A DNA stretch of 44,209 nucleotides from JAJUFS01 sp964599565 (GTDB lineage: Bacteria > Pseudomonadota > Gammaproteobacteria > Natronospirales > JAJUFS01), in contig CAZRFE010000012.1 in the NCBI GenBank assembly GCA_964599565.1, positions 1 through 44,209 on the forward strand. The letters run 5' to 3'. Below the pieces are notes generated by a model that saw only the letters and a program-made list of their open reading frames with translations, was not told the DNA's origin and searched no databases. Every line of letters starts with the position of its first letter. Positions within the stretch are counted from its first letter, which is position 1. This document shows positions 1 through 8,876 of this stretch, piece after piece. A program made the translations under genes and the position numbers.

Positions 1-55
<55 letters not shown>

Positions 56-101
56 ATTTTTCGAGAGCGCGGCGGGAACCCGGCCCGCGCGAAAGGCGGC
101 T

Positions 102-130
102 ATTAAACCGGCCGCGGGGGCATCCGTCAA
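102..130 (-). promoter_or_regulatory. Probable sigma-70 promoter of the tRNA-Phe gene
   Basis: On the minus strand TTGACG (125-130) and TTTAAT (102-107) are separated by 17 nt and are followed by a GC-rich discriminator, GCCGCC, as is usual for stable-RNA promoters. The expected start point is about 40 nt upstream of the tRNA. This is motif reading only. Confidence 0.5.
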
Positions 131-158
131 GCGCGTTTCCCGCGGAAGGCCGCGCGTT

Positions 159-186
159 TTGACACGCCGGACAAGGGGCGGATAAC
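159..186 (+). promoter_or_regulatory. Probable sigma-70 promoter of egtBD
   Basis: A consensus -35 box TTGACA (159-164) is followed after 16 nt by GATAAC (181-186), which matches four of six -10 positions. Transcription would start near 193, leaving a leader of about 27 nt before the egtB ATG. It diverges from the tRNA-Phe promoter. Confidence 0.5.
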
Positions 187-219
187 CTGACGCCTCTTCC
201 AGCCGCCCTCGTTTCCCGC

Positions 220-1482
220 ATGTCATCCACCGTCGTACACGCTTCGCTTCCTGGCAGCACCGGGCTGGCCGCGCGCTTTCGTGCGGTGCGGCGCTTCACG
301 CTTGAACTGACCCGCACGCTGGAGGCGGAAGATTTTGTCGTGCAGAGCATGCCGGATGTGAGCCCCGTGAAATGGCACCTCGCGCATACGACGTGGTTTT
401 TCGAGAATTTCCTGCTTCGCGGATACGTCGCGGGCTACCAGCCATTCCACGAACGCTTCGATTACCTGTTCAATTCCTATTATTTCCAGGTCGGGCAGAT
501 GCACGGGCGTGCGGAACGCGGCCTGCTCACGCGGCCGACCGTACGCGAAGTGATGGATTACCGCACGTATGTCGATGAACACATGCTGCGGTTGATCGAC
601 ACTGCGGACGCAGACGTGTCCGCACTGATTGAGCTCGGCCTCAACCACGAACAGCAGCACCAGGAACTGCTGCTCACCGACATCAAGCACGTGTTCTCCT
701 GCAATCCGCTTGCACCCGCCTTCCGCGATCTGCCGCCGTCTCCGGCCAGCGCGACGACCGACCTGCGTTTCATTGAAGGCAGAAGCGGCATCCAGCGCAT
801 CGGCCATGACGCCGCGGGATTCGCATACGACAACGAAGCGCCGGTGCATGATGCGCTGTTGCACCCGCATGCAATCGCGAACCGTCTCGTGACGAATGCG
901 GAATTCCGCGCGTTCATCGATGATGGCGGCTATGCGCGCGCGGCGCTCTGGCTTTCGGACGGCTGGAAGACGGTGCAGCAGCAACAATGGCAGCGCCCGC
1001 TTTACTGGGCGGACGATCTTGCATCGGAGTTCACGCTCGGCGGTGTGCGCGCGATTGATCCGCATGCGCCGGTATCGCACGTGAGTTTCTATGAAGCGGA
1101 CGCATTCGCGCGCTGGGCTGGTGCGCGGCTGCCATCGGAAGCGGAATGGGAAACATGGGCGCGCGATGTACCGGTGAGCGGGAATTTCGTGGGCAGCGGA
1201 TTCCTGCATCCCGTCGCGTCACCTGGAACGGACGGCAAGCTCCAGGTGTACGGCGACGCCTGGGAATGGACGCAGAGCGCGTATGCACCCTACCCCGGCT
1301 ACAAGCCGTCCGCCGGCGCCATCGGCGAGTACAACGGCAAATTCATGTGCAACCAGGTGGTGTTGCGCGGCGGTTCGTGCGCGACGCATTCGACGCACAT
1401 CCGCCACACGTACCGGAATTTCTTCTACCCGCCGGACCGCTGGCAGTTCAGCGGCATACGGCTTGCAAAGGATCTCGCGTGA
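220..1482 (+). CDS. egtB: Ergothioneine biosynthesis protein EgtB (iron-dependent sulfoxide synthase)
   Basis: EgtB couples a thiol donor (gamma-glutamylcysteine or cysteine) to trimethylhistidine (hercynine) using O2 and non-haem iron, the second step of ergothioneine synthesis. The 420-residue product has the two expected domains: an N-terminal DinB-like helical domain with the iron-binding pattern HxxxHxE (His143, His147, Glu149) and an upstream WHLAH (His53/His56), and a C-terminal formylglycine-generating-enzyme-like domain with DAWEWT, RGGS and the terminal SGIRLAK. The ATG at 220 gives a family-typical length. The stop overlaps the GTG of egtD by four bases (GTGA), so the two are translationally coupled. 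The thiol donor cannot be told from sequence alone. No egtA, egtC or egtE is nearby, as is common in proteobacterial two-gene clusters. Confidence 0.93.
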   Translation: MSSTVVHASLPGSTGLAARFRAVRRFTLELTRTLEAEDFVVQSMPDVSPVKWHLAHTTWFFENFLLRGYVAGYQPFHERFDYLFNSYYFQVGQMHGRAERGLLTRPTVREVMDYRTYVDEHMLRLIDTADADVSALIELGLNHEQQHQELLLTDIKHVFSCNPLAPAFRDLPPSPASATTDLRFIEGRSGIQRIGHDAAGFAYDNEAPVHDALLHPHAIANRLVTNAEFRAFIDDGGYARAALWLSDGWKTVQQQQWQRPLYWADDLASEFTLGGVRAIDPHAPVSHVSFYEADAFARWAGARLPSEAEWETWARDVPVSGNFVGSGFLHPVASPGTDGKLQVYGDAWEWTQSAYAPYPGYKPSAGAIGEYNGKFMCNQVVLRGGSCATHSTHIRHTYRNFFYPPDRWQFSGIRLAKDLA

Positions 1483-2456
1483 ACGATAACGAGACGGACG
1501 GCTTCACGCTGCACGATTTTCATCCCGCCAGGAAGGACATGTTCGACGACGTGCTGCGCGGGCTGTCGGCGCCGGAGAAATGGCTGTCTTCCATGTATTT
1601 CTACGACGAGCGCGGCTCACAGCTGTTCGACGAGATCTGCGAGCTGCCCGAGTACTACCCGACGCGCACGGAACTCGCGATCATGGAAACGCACATCGGC
1701 GAGATGAGCGAGCTGCTCGGCCCGCACGCACTGCTCGTGGAGTTCGGCAGCGGCTCATCGCTGAAGACGCGCATCCTGCTCGAACACCTGGATGACCCCG
1801 TCGCGTACATGCCCGTTGAGATATCGCGCGAACATCTCCTGCGCAGCGCGCAGGAACTGCATGCGCGGTACCCCGGCATCGAGATATTGCCGGTGTGCGC
1901 GGACTTCACGCAGGACTTCACACCGCCTGCCGCCGCGCATCCCCCGCTTCGCACTGTCGTGTACTTTCCCGGTTCAACCATCGGCAATTTCGATCCGGAC
2001 GACGCGCTCGATCTCCTGCGCCGCATGGCGCGCATCGCAGGTCACGGCGGCGGCGTGCTGATCGGCGTGGACCTCGAGAAGGATGCGGCGGTCCTTGAGC
2101 GCGCGTACAACGACGCAGCGGGCGTGACGGCGCAGTTCAACCTGAACATCCTCGAGCGGCTGAACCGCGAACTCGGCGCGAACTTCGATCCTGCCGCATT
2201 CCGGCATCGGGCAACGTGGAACGAGCAACGGCACCGCATCGAGATGCATCTTGAAAGCCTCGCGGAACAGGCCGTGCTGATCCGCGGTCGCGAAATCCGT
2301 TTCCGCAAGGGTGAAACCATCCACACCGAATCAAGCTACAAGTTCACGCTGCCGCGTTTCGAATCGCTCGCAGCGCAGGCGGGAATGACGGTGGACAGGA
2401 TATGGATGGACGAGAAACGGCTGTTCAGCGTGCAGCTTCTCAGCGTTTCAGGATGA
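1479..2456 (+). CDS. egtD: L-histidine N-alpha-methyltransferase EgtD
   Basis: EgtD makes hercynine by three SAM-dependent methylations of histidine, supplying the substrate of EgtB. The 325-residue protein shows hallmarks of the family: the N-terminal SMYFYDERGSQLFDEI segment, ELPEYYPTRTE, the SAM-binding VEFGSGSS loop, the VYFPGSTIGNF motif, and a C-terminal FRKGETIHTESSYKF stretch that closes the histidine pocket. The start is GTG at 1479 because it gives a four-base overlap with egtB and begins the family-typical N terminus; an open frame reaching back to 1146 would run through egtB and is spurious. Cytoplasmic, co-transcribed with egtB. Confidence 0.94.
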   Translation: MNDNETDGFTLHDFHPARKDMFDDVLRGLSAPEKWLSSMYFYDERGSQLFDEICELPEYYPTRTELAIMETHIGEMSELLGPHALLVEFGSGSSLKTRILLEHLDDPVAYMPVEISREHLLRSAQELHARYPGIEILPVCADFTQDFTPPAAAHPPLRTVVYFPGSTIGNFDPDDALDLLRRMARIAGHGGGVLIGVDLEKDAAVLERAYNDAAGVTAQFNLNILERLNRELGANFDPAAFRHRATWNEQRHRIEMHLESLAEQAVLIRGREIRFRKGETIHTESSYKFTLPRFESLAAQAGMTVDRIWMDEKRLFSVQLLSVSG

Positions 2457-2726
2457 TCAGTCCGCGGGCGTGAATCCTTCGGGTTTCTCCGAGCCTTCGC
2501 CGAAGAGGAATTTTTCCATTTCCTGTTCGAGAAACCTGCGCGCCTTCGGATCGATCGTGCTCAGGCGGTACTCGTTGATGAGCATCGTCTGGTGACGCAG
2601 CCACTGCTGCCAGCCCGCCTTCGATACGTTCTCGTGGATGCGCTTGCCGAGCTCGCCGGGATACGGCTGGAAATCAAGACCTTCCGCCTGCTCGCCGAGC
2701 ACGACGCAATCAACCATGCGTGCCAT
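2457..2726 (-). CDS. yggX: YggX-type probable Fe(2+)-trafficking protein
   Basis: A small cytoplasmic protein (89 residues) thought to handle labile iron and protect Fe-S enzymes from oxidative damage; the precise biochemistry in the family is debated. It carries the family-defining stretches PYPGELGKRI, WQQWLRHQTMLINE and the C-terminal FLFGEG...GFTPAD. The ATG at 2726 (MARMVDC) matches family length; an upstream in-frame start would add 17 residues inside mutY. It overlaps the 3' end of mutY by 17 nt. The mutY-yggX pairing is conserved in gammaproteobacteria, and MutY itself is a 4Fe-4S enzyme. Confidence 0.93.
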   Translation of the reverse strand: MARMVDCVVLGEQAEGLDFQPYPGELGKRIHENVSKAGWQQWLRHQTMLINEYRLSTIDPKARRFLEQEMEKFLFGEGSEKPEGFTPAD

Positions 2727-3783
2727 CACGTTCTCCGTTTTCCGCATTCCCGTTCGCGCATTCCGCGAACCGTTCAAGAATCTTCTTCACCGGCGCTGCA
2801 AGCCCGAGCGGCGGCAATGCGGCGGCATCGTACCAGCCGCTTTCAGCATCCGAAACATTCGCCGGCGGATTCGCCAGGCGAACGTGCACGGGGCGTATGT
2901 GCAGCCGGAAATGGCTGAAGGTGTGCGTCAGCGACGGCAGCACGTCGTGTGCCGCGCGCACGTTGTGTTCCGCAAGCCAGCGCTGCGCATCTTCCGTTTC
3001 CGGAAGGCTCCAGAGCCCGCCCCAGATGCCGGCGGGCGGACGCTTCTGCAACAGGATGTGCCCGCGGTATTCGAGCAGCAGCATGTCGGCATGTCTTTCC
3101 GGCAACGTGCGGCGCGGCTTGCGTGCCGGAAACTCCGCTTCGCGCGATTCGCGATGCGCAACGCAATCCTCCGCAAGCGGACAGGCATCGCAATGCGGCC
3201 TGCTGCGCGTGCAGACGGTTGCGCCGAGATCCATCATCGCCTGGTTGTAATTGCCGTGACGCCCATCGGGCAGAAGGTTCTCCGCAAGCTGCCACAGCGC
3301 GTTCTGCACCGCGGACTGTCCCGGCCAGCCGTCGATGGCAGCAAAGCGCGCAAGGACGCGCTTCACGTTGCCATCGAGAATCGCATGACGTTGATTGCAC
3401 GCGAGCGAAAGAATGGCGCCGGCCGTCGAGCGCCCGATGCCCGGCAATGCCGCAACGCGCTCGAAGTCACGCGGAAACTCGCCATCGAATTCATCGCGTA
3501 TGCGTTTCGCTGCGGCATGCAGGTTGCGCGCACGCGCGTAATAGCCAAGCCCCGCCCAGTGATGCAGGACGTCGTCTTCCTGCGCATCGGCAAGCGCGCA
3601 TACATCCGGAAAGCGCTGCATGAAGCGTTCGTAATAGGGAATGACGGTCGCCACCTGCGTCTGCTGCAGCATGATCTCGGAAATCCACACGCGGTATGGC
3701 GTCGGTTCCTGCTGCCAGGGAAGATGCTTGCGGCCGTGCGCATCGAACCACGCAAGCACGCGCACGGCGAATGCATCGCTCAC
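2710..3783 (-). CDS. mutY: A/G-specific adenine DNA glycosylase MutY
   Basis: MutY removes adenine mispaired with 8-oxoguanine. The 357-residue protein has the HhH-GPD core (LPGIGRSTAGAI, with the catalytic Asp in ILDGNVKRV), the 4Fe-4S ligands in Cx6Cx2Cx5C spacing (CTRSRPHCDACPLAEDC), and a C-terminal NUDIX-like 8-oxoG recognition domain (LQKRPPAGIWGGLWSLPE). The start chosen is GTG at 3783: it has an AGGGAG ribosome site 8 nt upstream and overlaps the previous stop as GTGA. MutM, which acts on the same lesion, is elsewhere in this window (35547-36362). Confidence 0.95.
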   Translation of the reverse strand: MSDAFAVRVLAWFDAHGRKHLPWQQEPTPYRVWISEIMLQQTQVATVIPYYERFMQRFPDVCALADAQEDDVLHHWAGLGYYARARNLHAAAKRIRDEFDGEFPRDFERVAALPGIGRSTAGAILSLACNQRHAILDGNVKRVLARFAAIDGWPGQSAVQNALWQLAENLLPDGRHGNYNQAMMDLGATVCTRSRPHCDACPLAEDCVAHRESREAEFPARKPRRTLPERHADMLLLEYRGHILLQKRPPAGIWGGLWSLPETEDAQRWLAEHNVRAAHDVLPSLTHTFSHFRLHIRPVHVRLANPPANVSDAESGWYDAAALPPLGLAAPVKKILERFAECANGNAENGERDGTHG

Positions 3784-4343
3784 CGGCGCGACTCCCTTTC
3801 CTTCGCCAGCTTCTCGATGCCGTTGATCATGTCGCGTCCTTCGTCGGCAAGACCGGAGCGGATGAGTCCGGGGCCGATCAGCGGCGGCACCCAGAAATCC
3901 GGCTCCATCAGCATGTCCCAGGAGAGTTTCGTGCTTTGCGCATCGATTCGTTCCAGCTGCCAGACCGTGCGCCCCTGCTTCAGGTCGCCGCGCCCGGGCA
4001 ACGTGGTGACCACGATGCGCGACGGATCGCGCGCATCGGCGTGCTGCACCTGTTCGATGGTCTTGCAGAAGATGCTGAAGCATGCACGCGATTCGACGAA
4101 CACGATCGCTACATCGCGCTCGGGGCGTTCCAGCGTTTCCGCCTTCAGTACCGCGCCGGTGATCCAGTGCATGTGATTGTAATCGGTGATGACGGCGCGG
4201 ACGGCGCTGATCCCGGCGTCGATGCGCGCCTCCGCGTGCACGGTGTAGATGCCGTCATCGAGCTCCACGTCGATATTGCCGAACTCCGCTGCATGACTGC
4301 CGGCTGCCAGCAGCATCAGCGGAGCAAGACAACATGCCTTCAC
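3780..4343 (-). CDS. Exported SRPBCC/START-fold protein of unknown ligand
   Basis: The 187-residue product begins with a short signal peptide (MKACCLAPLMLLAAGSHA, then AEFG), so it is probably periplasmic. The rest resembles polyketide-cyclase/START-like (SRPBCC) proteins: a beta-rich start (VELDDGIYTVHAEARIDA), a helix after AVITDYNHMHW, and a long C-terminal helix (GLADEGRDMINGIEKLAKE). Members bind hydrophobic ligands, but nothing here identifies the ligand. It overlaps AsmA by four bases upstream and mutY by four bases downstream, so the four genes form one operon. Expression with the envelope protein AsmA would fit a lipid-related role; that is inference. Confidence 0.75.
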   Translation of the reverse strand: MKACCLAPLMLLAAGSHAAEFGNIDVELDDGIYTVHAEARIDAGISAVRAVITDYNHMHWITGAVLKAETLERPERDVAIVFVESRACFSIFCKTIEQVQHADARDPSRIVVTTLPGRGDLKQGRTVWQLERIDAQSTKLSWDMLMEPDFWVPPLIGPGLIRSGLADEGRDMINGIEKLAKERESRR

Positions 4344-6667
4344 CCGATGAGATCCTTCAGCTTGTTCTTGAGCTTGTCTTCGAGGCGGCGCTTTTCTTCT
4401 TCCGCCTTGCGTTTCGCTTCGTCGCGCAGCTCCTGTTCCTTGCGCTTCAGCTCCGCCTTCGCTTTCGCTTCAAGCACGCCCTTCACGTCGGGACGTACCT
4501 TGGGTGCCGTGATCGGGCCGGTAAGGCGAACAGGGATCGCGGTGTTCGAGAGTTCCTCGATGCCGCCGGAAAGTTCGGGCGATTTCAGTATCGTTGCTTC
4601 AACGGTGTAATCCATCGTCGCAGCGGCGATGTCGATCTCGCCCTTGCCCGCAACGCGCAGGAACGGCAGGCTCGCCTTCAGGTCGTCGTTGCGCAGCACG
4701 CCTTTGCTGATGACGCCCGTCGCCGACAACTCCGCGAACTCGGTGCGTTGCGGCGCCTTGCTTTCGTATTTCTGTCCCTTGAACGTCGCGTACGCGGAAC
4801 GGATGGATTCCCACAGGTTGAATCCTTCGATCGCGCCGTCCTGCACGTCCATGGCGAAACGGCCATCCAGCGTCTTGCGCAGGTCGCCGACGACACGGCC
4901 GCGCGCCGTTGCCTTCACGTCGATCTTCGCGGTGCCTGAAACATTCTCGACATCAAGAAAGTCCTTCACCATGGGCGCGAGCTGGACACGATCGACATGC
5001 TCATCCACGGACAGTGCCGGCACATCGCCGCTCGCATCCACGCGGATGTCGCCGCGATACCCGCCGCCGTAGAACTTCGCTTCCGCGGGATGCACGCGCA
5101 GAACATCATTCTGCGCGCGGATGCCGATGTTCACGTCCGTCGAATTGAAATCGAATGCCTTGAGCTTGCCGATCCTGAACGTGCCGACGACGTCGCGGCC
5201 GCGCACGAGCTCGGCGGGAATCTCCACCTGGTCCAGCGGCGTTGCATCCGTTTCCGTTGCGGCCGGCTCGTCGCCGGATGGCAGGTACCGGTCCGCGTCG
5301 ATCTGGTCCAGCGAGAGGTCGAAGCGCAATGCCTGTTTCGCGAAGCTCGAAACCTGGATGCGACCGGTGATGCTTGACTGGTCGAGCACTGCGCGCAGGT
5401 TCTCGATGACTGCGCTGTCGGGCGTGGCCTTGAACGTCGCGGACAACGCCGCCTTGTCCAGCACGCCGCCGTCTTGCATCGCGGGAAGTTCCTGGCCGAG
5501 CTTCACCATCAACTGCCCTGGCGAGAATTCTTCAACGCGAAGCTCGCCGCTCACGTTCGCGTTTTCATCCAGGTTGGAAACATCCAGCTTGCCGGCGAGG
5601 TTCACGCCGAGCGCGGCCGCGGAAAATTCCGGCACGGTCGCCTTGCCTGCGCCCTGGTCGTAGCTGAACGCCGCGTTCGCCTGCGCCTTGCCGTTCAGCG
5701 TCATGTCTTGCGGCATGAGCTCGCCGAGCTGTCGTGCAAGTTCCGCGAGATCGGCCGCGACGATCTGCAGCTTTCCGTTTGCCTTGATGCCGGACGACAG
5801 TCCGCCGGCATCGACATCCGCACTGACGCTGACGCCGAGCGCATCGAGCACAAGGCCCTGCACCTGCGCAGTTTCCTTCGCAAGATCCGCCGCAAGGTGC
5901 TCCCACGACGCATGCCCGGCCAGCGGCGAGACGGGCAACACCGCGCCCTTGGCGCTGAACTCGAGCGCGCCGTTCGCCAGACCGAAGCGTTGCGCGCCGG
6001 TATCTGCCGCCACCTGTCCGCGGAATTCGAAATTCGCCGCCAGTTCCGGGTCGGTGAGCTTCACCGCGCCGCGCATGGTCAGCGGAAAATCCGCCGGCAG
6101 TTCAAGCCGGCCCGTCTCAAGACTGAAATCCGTGACTTCGATGTTCTGCTTCGCGCTTGCGTCGCTGTAAAGAATGTGTGCGTTGCGTATTTCCACGCCG
6201 TCAACGGAGAAATCCGGCGGCGCCTGTGTTTCAGGTTGAGGCTGGGTTTCGGTTGCGGGTTGTTCGCCGGCGAGATCGTCCCAGTTGGTTCGCCCTTCCA
6301 CATTCTTCGCGAGCCGGATCACCGGCTGTTCGACGACGACCTTGCCGATCTCGACCTGCTTCTGCAGCAGCGGCAGCAGCTTGACGCGCACCTCCACGCC
6401 CTCGACGCTCGCGAACGGCTCGTTGCCGAAGCCGGGCGCATTTCCAAGGCGAACCGCGCCGAGTTCGGCGCCGAGCCACGGAAAGACGGAAAGCTTGATG
6501 TCGCCGGGAATCTCGAGATCGCGCCCCGTTGCATCCTTGACCGCGGACACGATGCGCGGCTTGAAGTCATTGGGATCAACGAGCAGTGGCAGCGCGACGG
6601 CCGCCGCAACCAGGAGCAGCACGAGAATGCCGAATACGATGCCGAGAATCTTGAAAGTCTTGCGCAT
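4340..6667 (-). CDS. AsmA-family inner-membrane-anchored envelope protein
   Basis: A 775-residue protein with one N-terminal membrane anchor (about residues 5-30) followed by the AsmA start pattern PNDFKPRIVSAVKDATGR, the repeated beta-strand-rich groove typical of the family, and an AsmA_2-like region near residues 560-720 (WESIRSAYATFKGQKY...RLTGPITAPKVRPD). AsmA-like proteins belong to the repeating-beta-groove superfamily proposed to move phospholipids between the two membranes. The C terminus is a charged helix of about 50 residues rich in Lys, Arg and Glu, probably a coiled coil. First gene of the operon AsmA - SRPBCC - mutY - yggX, with ATGA overlaps. Confidence 0.85.
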   Translation of the reverse strand: MRKTFKILGIVFGILVLLLVAAAVALPLLVDPNDFKPRIVSAVKDATGRDLEIPGDIKLSVFPWLGAELGAVRLGNAPGFGNEPFASVEGVEVRVKLLPLLQKQVEIGKVVVEQPVIRLAKNVEGRTNWDDLAGEQPATETQPQPETQAPPDFSVDGVEIRNAHILYSDASAKQNIEVTDFSLETGRLELPADFPLTMRGAVKLTDPELAANFEFRGQVAADTGAQRFGLANGALEFSAKGAVLPVSPLAGHASWEHLAADLAKETAQVQGLVLDALGVSVSADVDAGGLSSGIKANGKLQIVAADLAELARQLGELMPQDMTLNGKAQANAAFSYDQGAGKATVPEFSAAALGVNLAGKLDVSNLDENANVSGELRVEEFSPGQLMVKLGQELPAMQDGGVLDKAALSATFKATPDSAVIENLRAVLDQSSITGRIQVSSFAKQALRFDLSLDQIDADRYLPSGDEPAATETDATPLDQVEIPAELVRGRDVVGTFRIGKLKAFDFNSTDVNIGIRAQNDVLRVHPAEAKFYGGGYRGDIRVDASGDVPALSVDEHVDRVQLAPMVKDFLDVENVSGTAKIDVKATARGRVVGDLRKTLDGRFAMDVQDGAIEGFNLWESIRSAYATFKGQKYESKAPQRTEFAELSATGVISKGVLRNDDLKASLPFLRVAGKGEIDIAAATMDYTVEATILKSPELSGGIEELSNTAIPVRLTGPITAPKVRPDVKGVLEAKAKAELKRKEQELRDEAKRKAEEEKRRLEDKLKNKLKDLIG

Positions 6668-6775
6668 GTGGAACTCGCCAGCCGGGGAAACAAAAGGAAT
6701 GACGGCGAGCCGGGACGGCCGCCGCGTTCAGGTGACTAGTATGGCGATGATTGGAGCGGAATCAAATGTGGGAAG

Positions 6776-6852
6776 ATCGAGCGGCATCCCGGACTTTAGA
6801 AGGGCGATTTCTCACCCGCTCCAGCCATGGGGGGGTTGGGATGCCGCTCGAT
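6776..6852. repeat. 15-bp perfect inverted repeat around a tRNA-3'-end-like sequence
   Basis: The arm ATCGAGCGGCATCCC (6776-6790) is repeated in reverse complement at 6838-6852. The enclosed 47 nt contain a six-pair hairpin with one C-A mismatch (GGGCGA/TCACCC, loop TTTC) and the 12-mer TCACCCGCTCCA, identical to the 3' end of the tRNA-Gly encoded at 8877-8950. It occupies the gap between the start of the AsmA gene and the end of the NarL-type regulator gene (both minus strand). It could be a structured leader, a transcription stop without a T-run, or a small repeat element. Confidence 0.6.
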
Positions 6853-6948
6853 ATCGCTCAAAGGCGACCCGCGGACATTACTGGACTGGATTATGCCCCG
6901 CGTATCCGTGCTTGACCTGAATTAAGCGCAACGGACTGCGGACAATCA

Positions 6949-7614
6949 TCACGCGTCGGACTGGATGAGACCGGTCCGGATCGCATAACGGACAAGGCCC
7001 GGAATGTCGCGGATCTCCAGGCGGTCCATCAGTTGTGCGCGGTGCGTTTCGACGGTCTTCACGGACACGCTGAGCAGCTCCGCGATCTGCCGCGTCGTGT
7101 GTCCTTCGGTGACGAGCTGGAGAATCTCGCGCTGTCGCGTCGTCAGCCGCTCCAGCGGCGAACGCGCCTTCGCGCTGTTGTCGAGATACTCGTCGATCAG
7201 CGTCTTCGAGATGCTCGGGCTGAGATAGGTCTTGCCGTTGATGACGGAACGCATCGCGATTTCCAGTTCGGCAGTCGCGGCATCCTTCACCAGGTAGCCC
7301 GACGCACCGGCGCGCAGCGCCTGCAGCACGTATTCCTCGTTGGCGTGCATGGACAGCATGATGACCGCGGTATCCGGGTAGTCCCGGGTGATGCGCGCTG
7401 CCGCTTCCAGTCCGTTGAGACTCGGCATCGCAATGTCGAGCAGGACGAGGTTCGGCTGGTGTTCCTTGACCAGTCGCAGGACCTGGCGTCCGTCGCCCGT
7501 TTCGCCGACCACTTCAACGGTGCCGATCCGTTCCAGCAGCGAGCGGATGCCCGCCCGCACCAGGCTGTGGTCGTCGGCGAGCAGTACTGTTGTCTTTGCC
7601 GTAAGCATTCTCAT
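6949..7614 (-). CDS. NarL/FixJ-family (UvrY-like) response regulator
   Basis: A 221-residue DNA-binding response regulator. The receiver domain (about residues 8-125) has the acidic pair LLADDH, the phospho-acceptor Asp in LVLLDIAMP, and the conserved Lys in GYLVKDA. The C-terminal LuxR-type helix-turn-helix reads LTTRQREILQLVTEGHTTRQIAELLSVS (about residues 160-190; the motif is cited in two halves, LTTRQREILQLV and IAELLSVSVKTVETH). The ATG at 7614 is preferred because AGGGGGT lies 8 nt upstream; a start at 7638 has no ribosome site. It follows its likely partner kinase on the same strand, but the 161-nt gap suggests it may also have its own promoter. Targets are unknown. Confidence 0.88.
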   Translation of the reverse strand: MRMLTAKTTVLLADDHSLVRAGIRSLLERIGTVEVVGETGDGRQVLRLVKEHQPNLVLLDIAMPSLNGLEAAARITRDYPDTAVIMLSMHANEEYVLQALRAGASGYLVKDAATAELEIAMRSVINGKTYLSPSISKTLIDEYLDNSAKARSPLERLTTRQREILQLVTEGHTTRQIAELLSVSVKTVETHRAQLMDRLEIRDIPGLVRYAIRTGLIQSDA

Positions 7615-7775
7615 GTCTCGATACCCCCTGAGTTTCATTCGGTGACTTGCTGAATCGCTGCGGCGGCATTCCTGATCAAGATCTTTGCCCGGTCTTGCTC
7701 AAAATCTTGGCCTTAAAGCCACACGGCGATTATTTGGACGCCGAATACTTGAGGTAATCGGGCCGGTCCTGACAT

Positions 7776-8828
7776 TCATGCGCAGAACGCAGGAATTCCG
7801 GCGCACGAGAACGGAATTTTCAGGGAGAGACGCGTACCGCTTCCGGACGCGGATTCGACGTGCAGTTCCGCGCCACACAGCGCCGCGCGTTCCTGCATGC
7901 CGAGCAGACCGCCGCTCTGCCCGCGAAGCGCGGCCTCGCAGGCTGCGGGAAAGTCGAAGCCGCTGCCGTCGTCCGTGACGGTCAGGCGGACATCTTCCGC
8001 CTCACGACGAAGGCTGACCGTCAGGGTTCGCGCGGCGGCATGGCGAAGGATGTTCGTGATGGCTTCCTGCGCAACACGGAAGTACAGCGTTTCAACCGAA
8101 GTGAGCAGGCGCGGAAACTCGGGCTCGATGTCAAGGATGACATCGAAGCCCGCCAGCCGTGCGGCGCGCGTTGCGTACCAGCGCAGCGCCGCCGGCAACC
8201 CGAGATCATCCAGCATGGATGGGCGCAGGTCGAGCGACAGCTCACGGACCTGGCGGGTGAGGTCCGCGACGCTCGAAAGCGCGTCTTCCAGCGGACCATT
8301 GTCCGCGATGCTCTCGCGCACCGCTTCCAGCGACAAGCGCACGATCGTGAGCTGCTGGCCGATCTCGTCGTGCAGTTCGCGCGCGAGGTTGCGTCGCTCG
8401 TTTTCCTGCACATCGATGATCTGCTGCGTCAGAAGCCGCAGGCGCCGTGCGTAGTCGCGCAACGCAAAATCGCTGCGTGACGGCGGCGTCATGGAGCCGG
8501 GCAACAGCAATACATCGAACGCATCATCACGCGCGATGACGCTGACGTACACGCGAGCCGCATCCGGCCGCAGCATGCACGCAATGCGCGATGCAACAAG
8601 TTCGCCGGGCTGCACATTCCTCGCACTGCGCAGATGCATCATCAATTCGTCCGGCAGCACGACGGCTCCCGCGCGCATCCGCTCGATCAGCGCTGCGGAA
8701 TCCGGAGCATCGAACAGCCCGGCGCACTGATCGTTCGCGTCGAGCGGAATGCCTTCTGCATTCGTGCGCAGCCAGCCGATGCCGAGAAGATCGAAAACAT
8801 GCGGCGATGATTCGTGGTGACTCGACAT
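7776..8828 (-). CDS. Soluble NarX/DegS-type sensor histidine kinase
   Basis: A 350-residue kinase without membrane segments or signal peptide. Residues 1-115 look like a divergent PAS-type sensory region (GIGWLRTNAEGIPLDANDQ). The HisKA_3 box follows with His153 in ERRNLARELHDEIGQQL, and an HATPase domain with EAITNILRHA, DDGSGFD and GLLGMQERA. The ATG at 8828 has CAGGAGA 8 nt upstream; in-frame starts further upstream fall inside tRNA-Gly. It probably phosphorylates the NarL-type regulator downstream. The signal is unknown but must be cytoplasmic or delivered by a partner. Confidence 0.85.
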   Translation of the reverse strand: MSSHHESSPHVFDLLGIGWLRTNAEGIPLDANDQCAGLFDAPDSAALIERMRAGAVVLPDELMMHLRSARNVQPGELVASRIACMLRPDAARVYVSVIARDDAFDVLLLPGSMTPPSRSDFALRDYARRLRLLTQQIIDVQENERRNLARELHDEIGQQLTIVRLSLEAVRESIADNGPLEDALSSVADLTRQVRELSLDLRPSMLDDLGLPAALRWYATRAARLAGFDVILDIEPEFPRLLTSVETLYFRVAQEAITNILRHAAARTLTVSLRREAEDVRLTVTDDGSGFDFPAACEAALRGQSGGLLGMQERAALCGAELHVESASGSGTRLSLKIPFSCAGIPAFCA

Positions 8829-8876
8829 TCCATGTCTCCTGGTATGCAGGTGCAGGAGGATCGTTGATGCGGGAAG

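Noticed and set aside
2638..4176. A 512-residue open frame on the plus strand over mutY and yggX
   Set aside because: It is an antisense shadow of well-matched genes in high-GC DNA; its sequence is Arg/Ala-rich with no family features.
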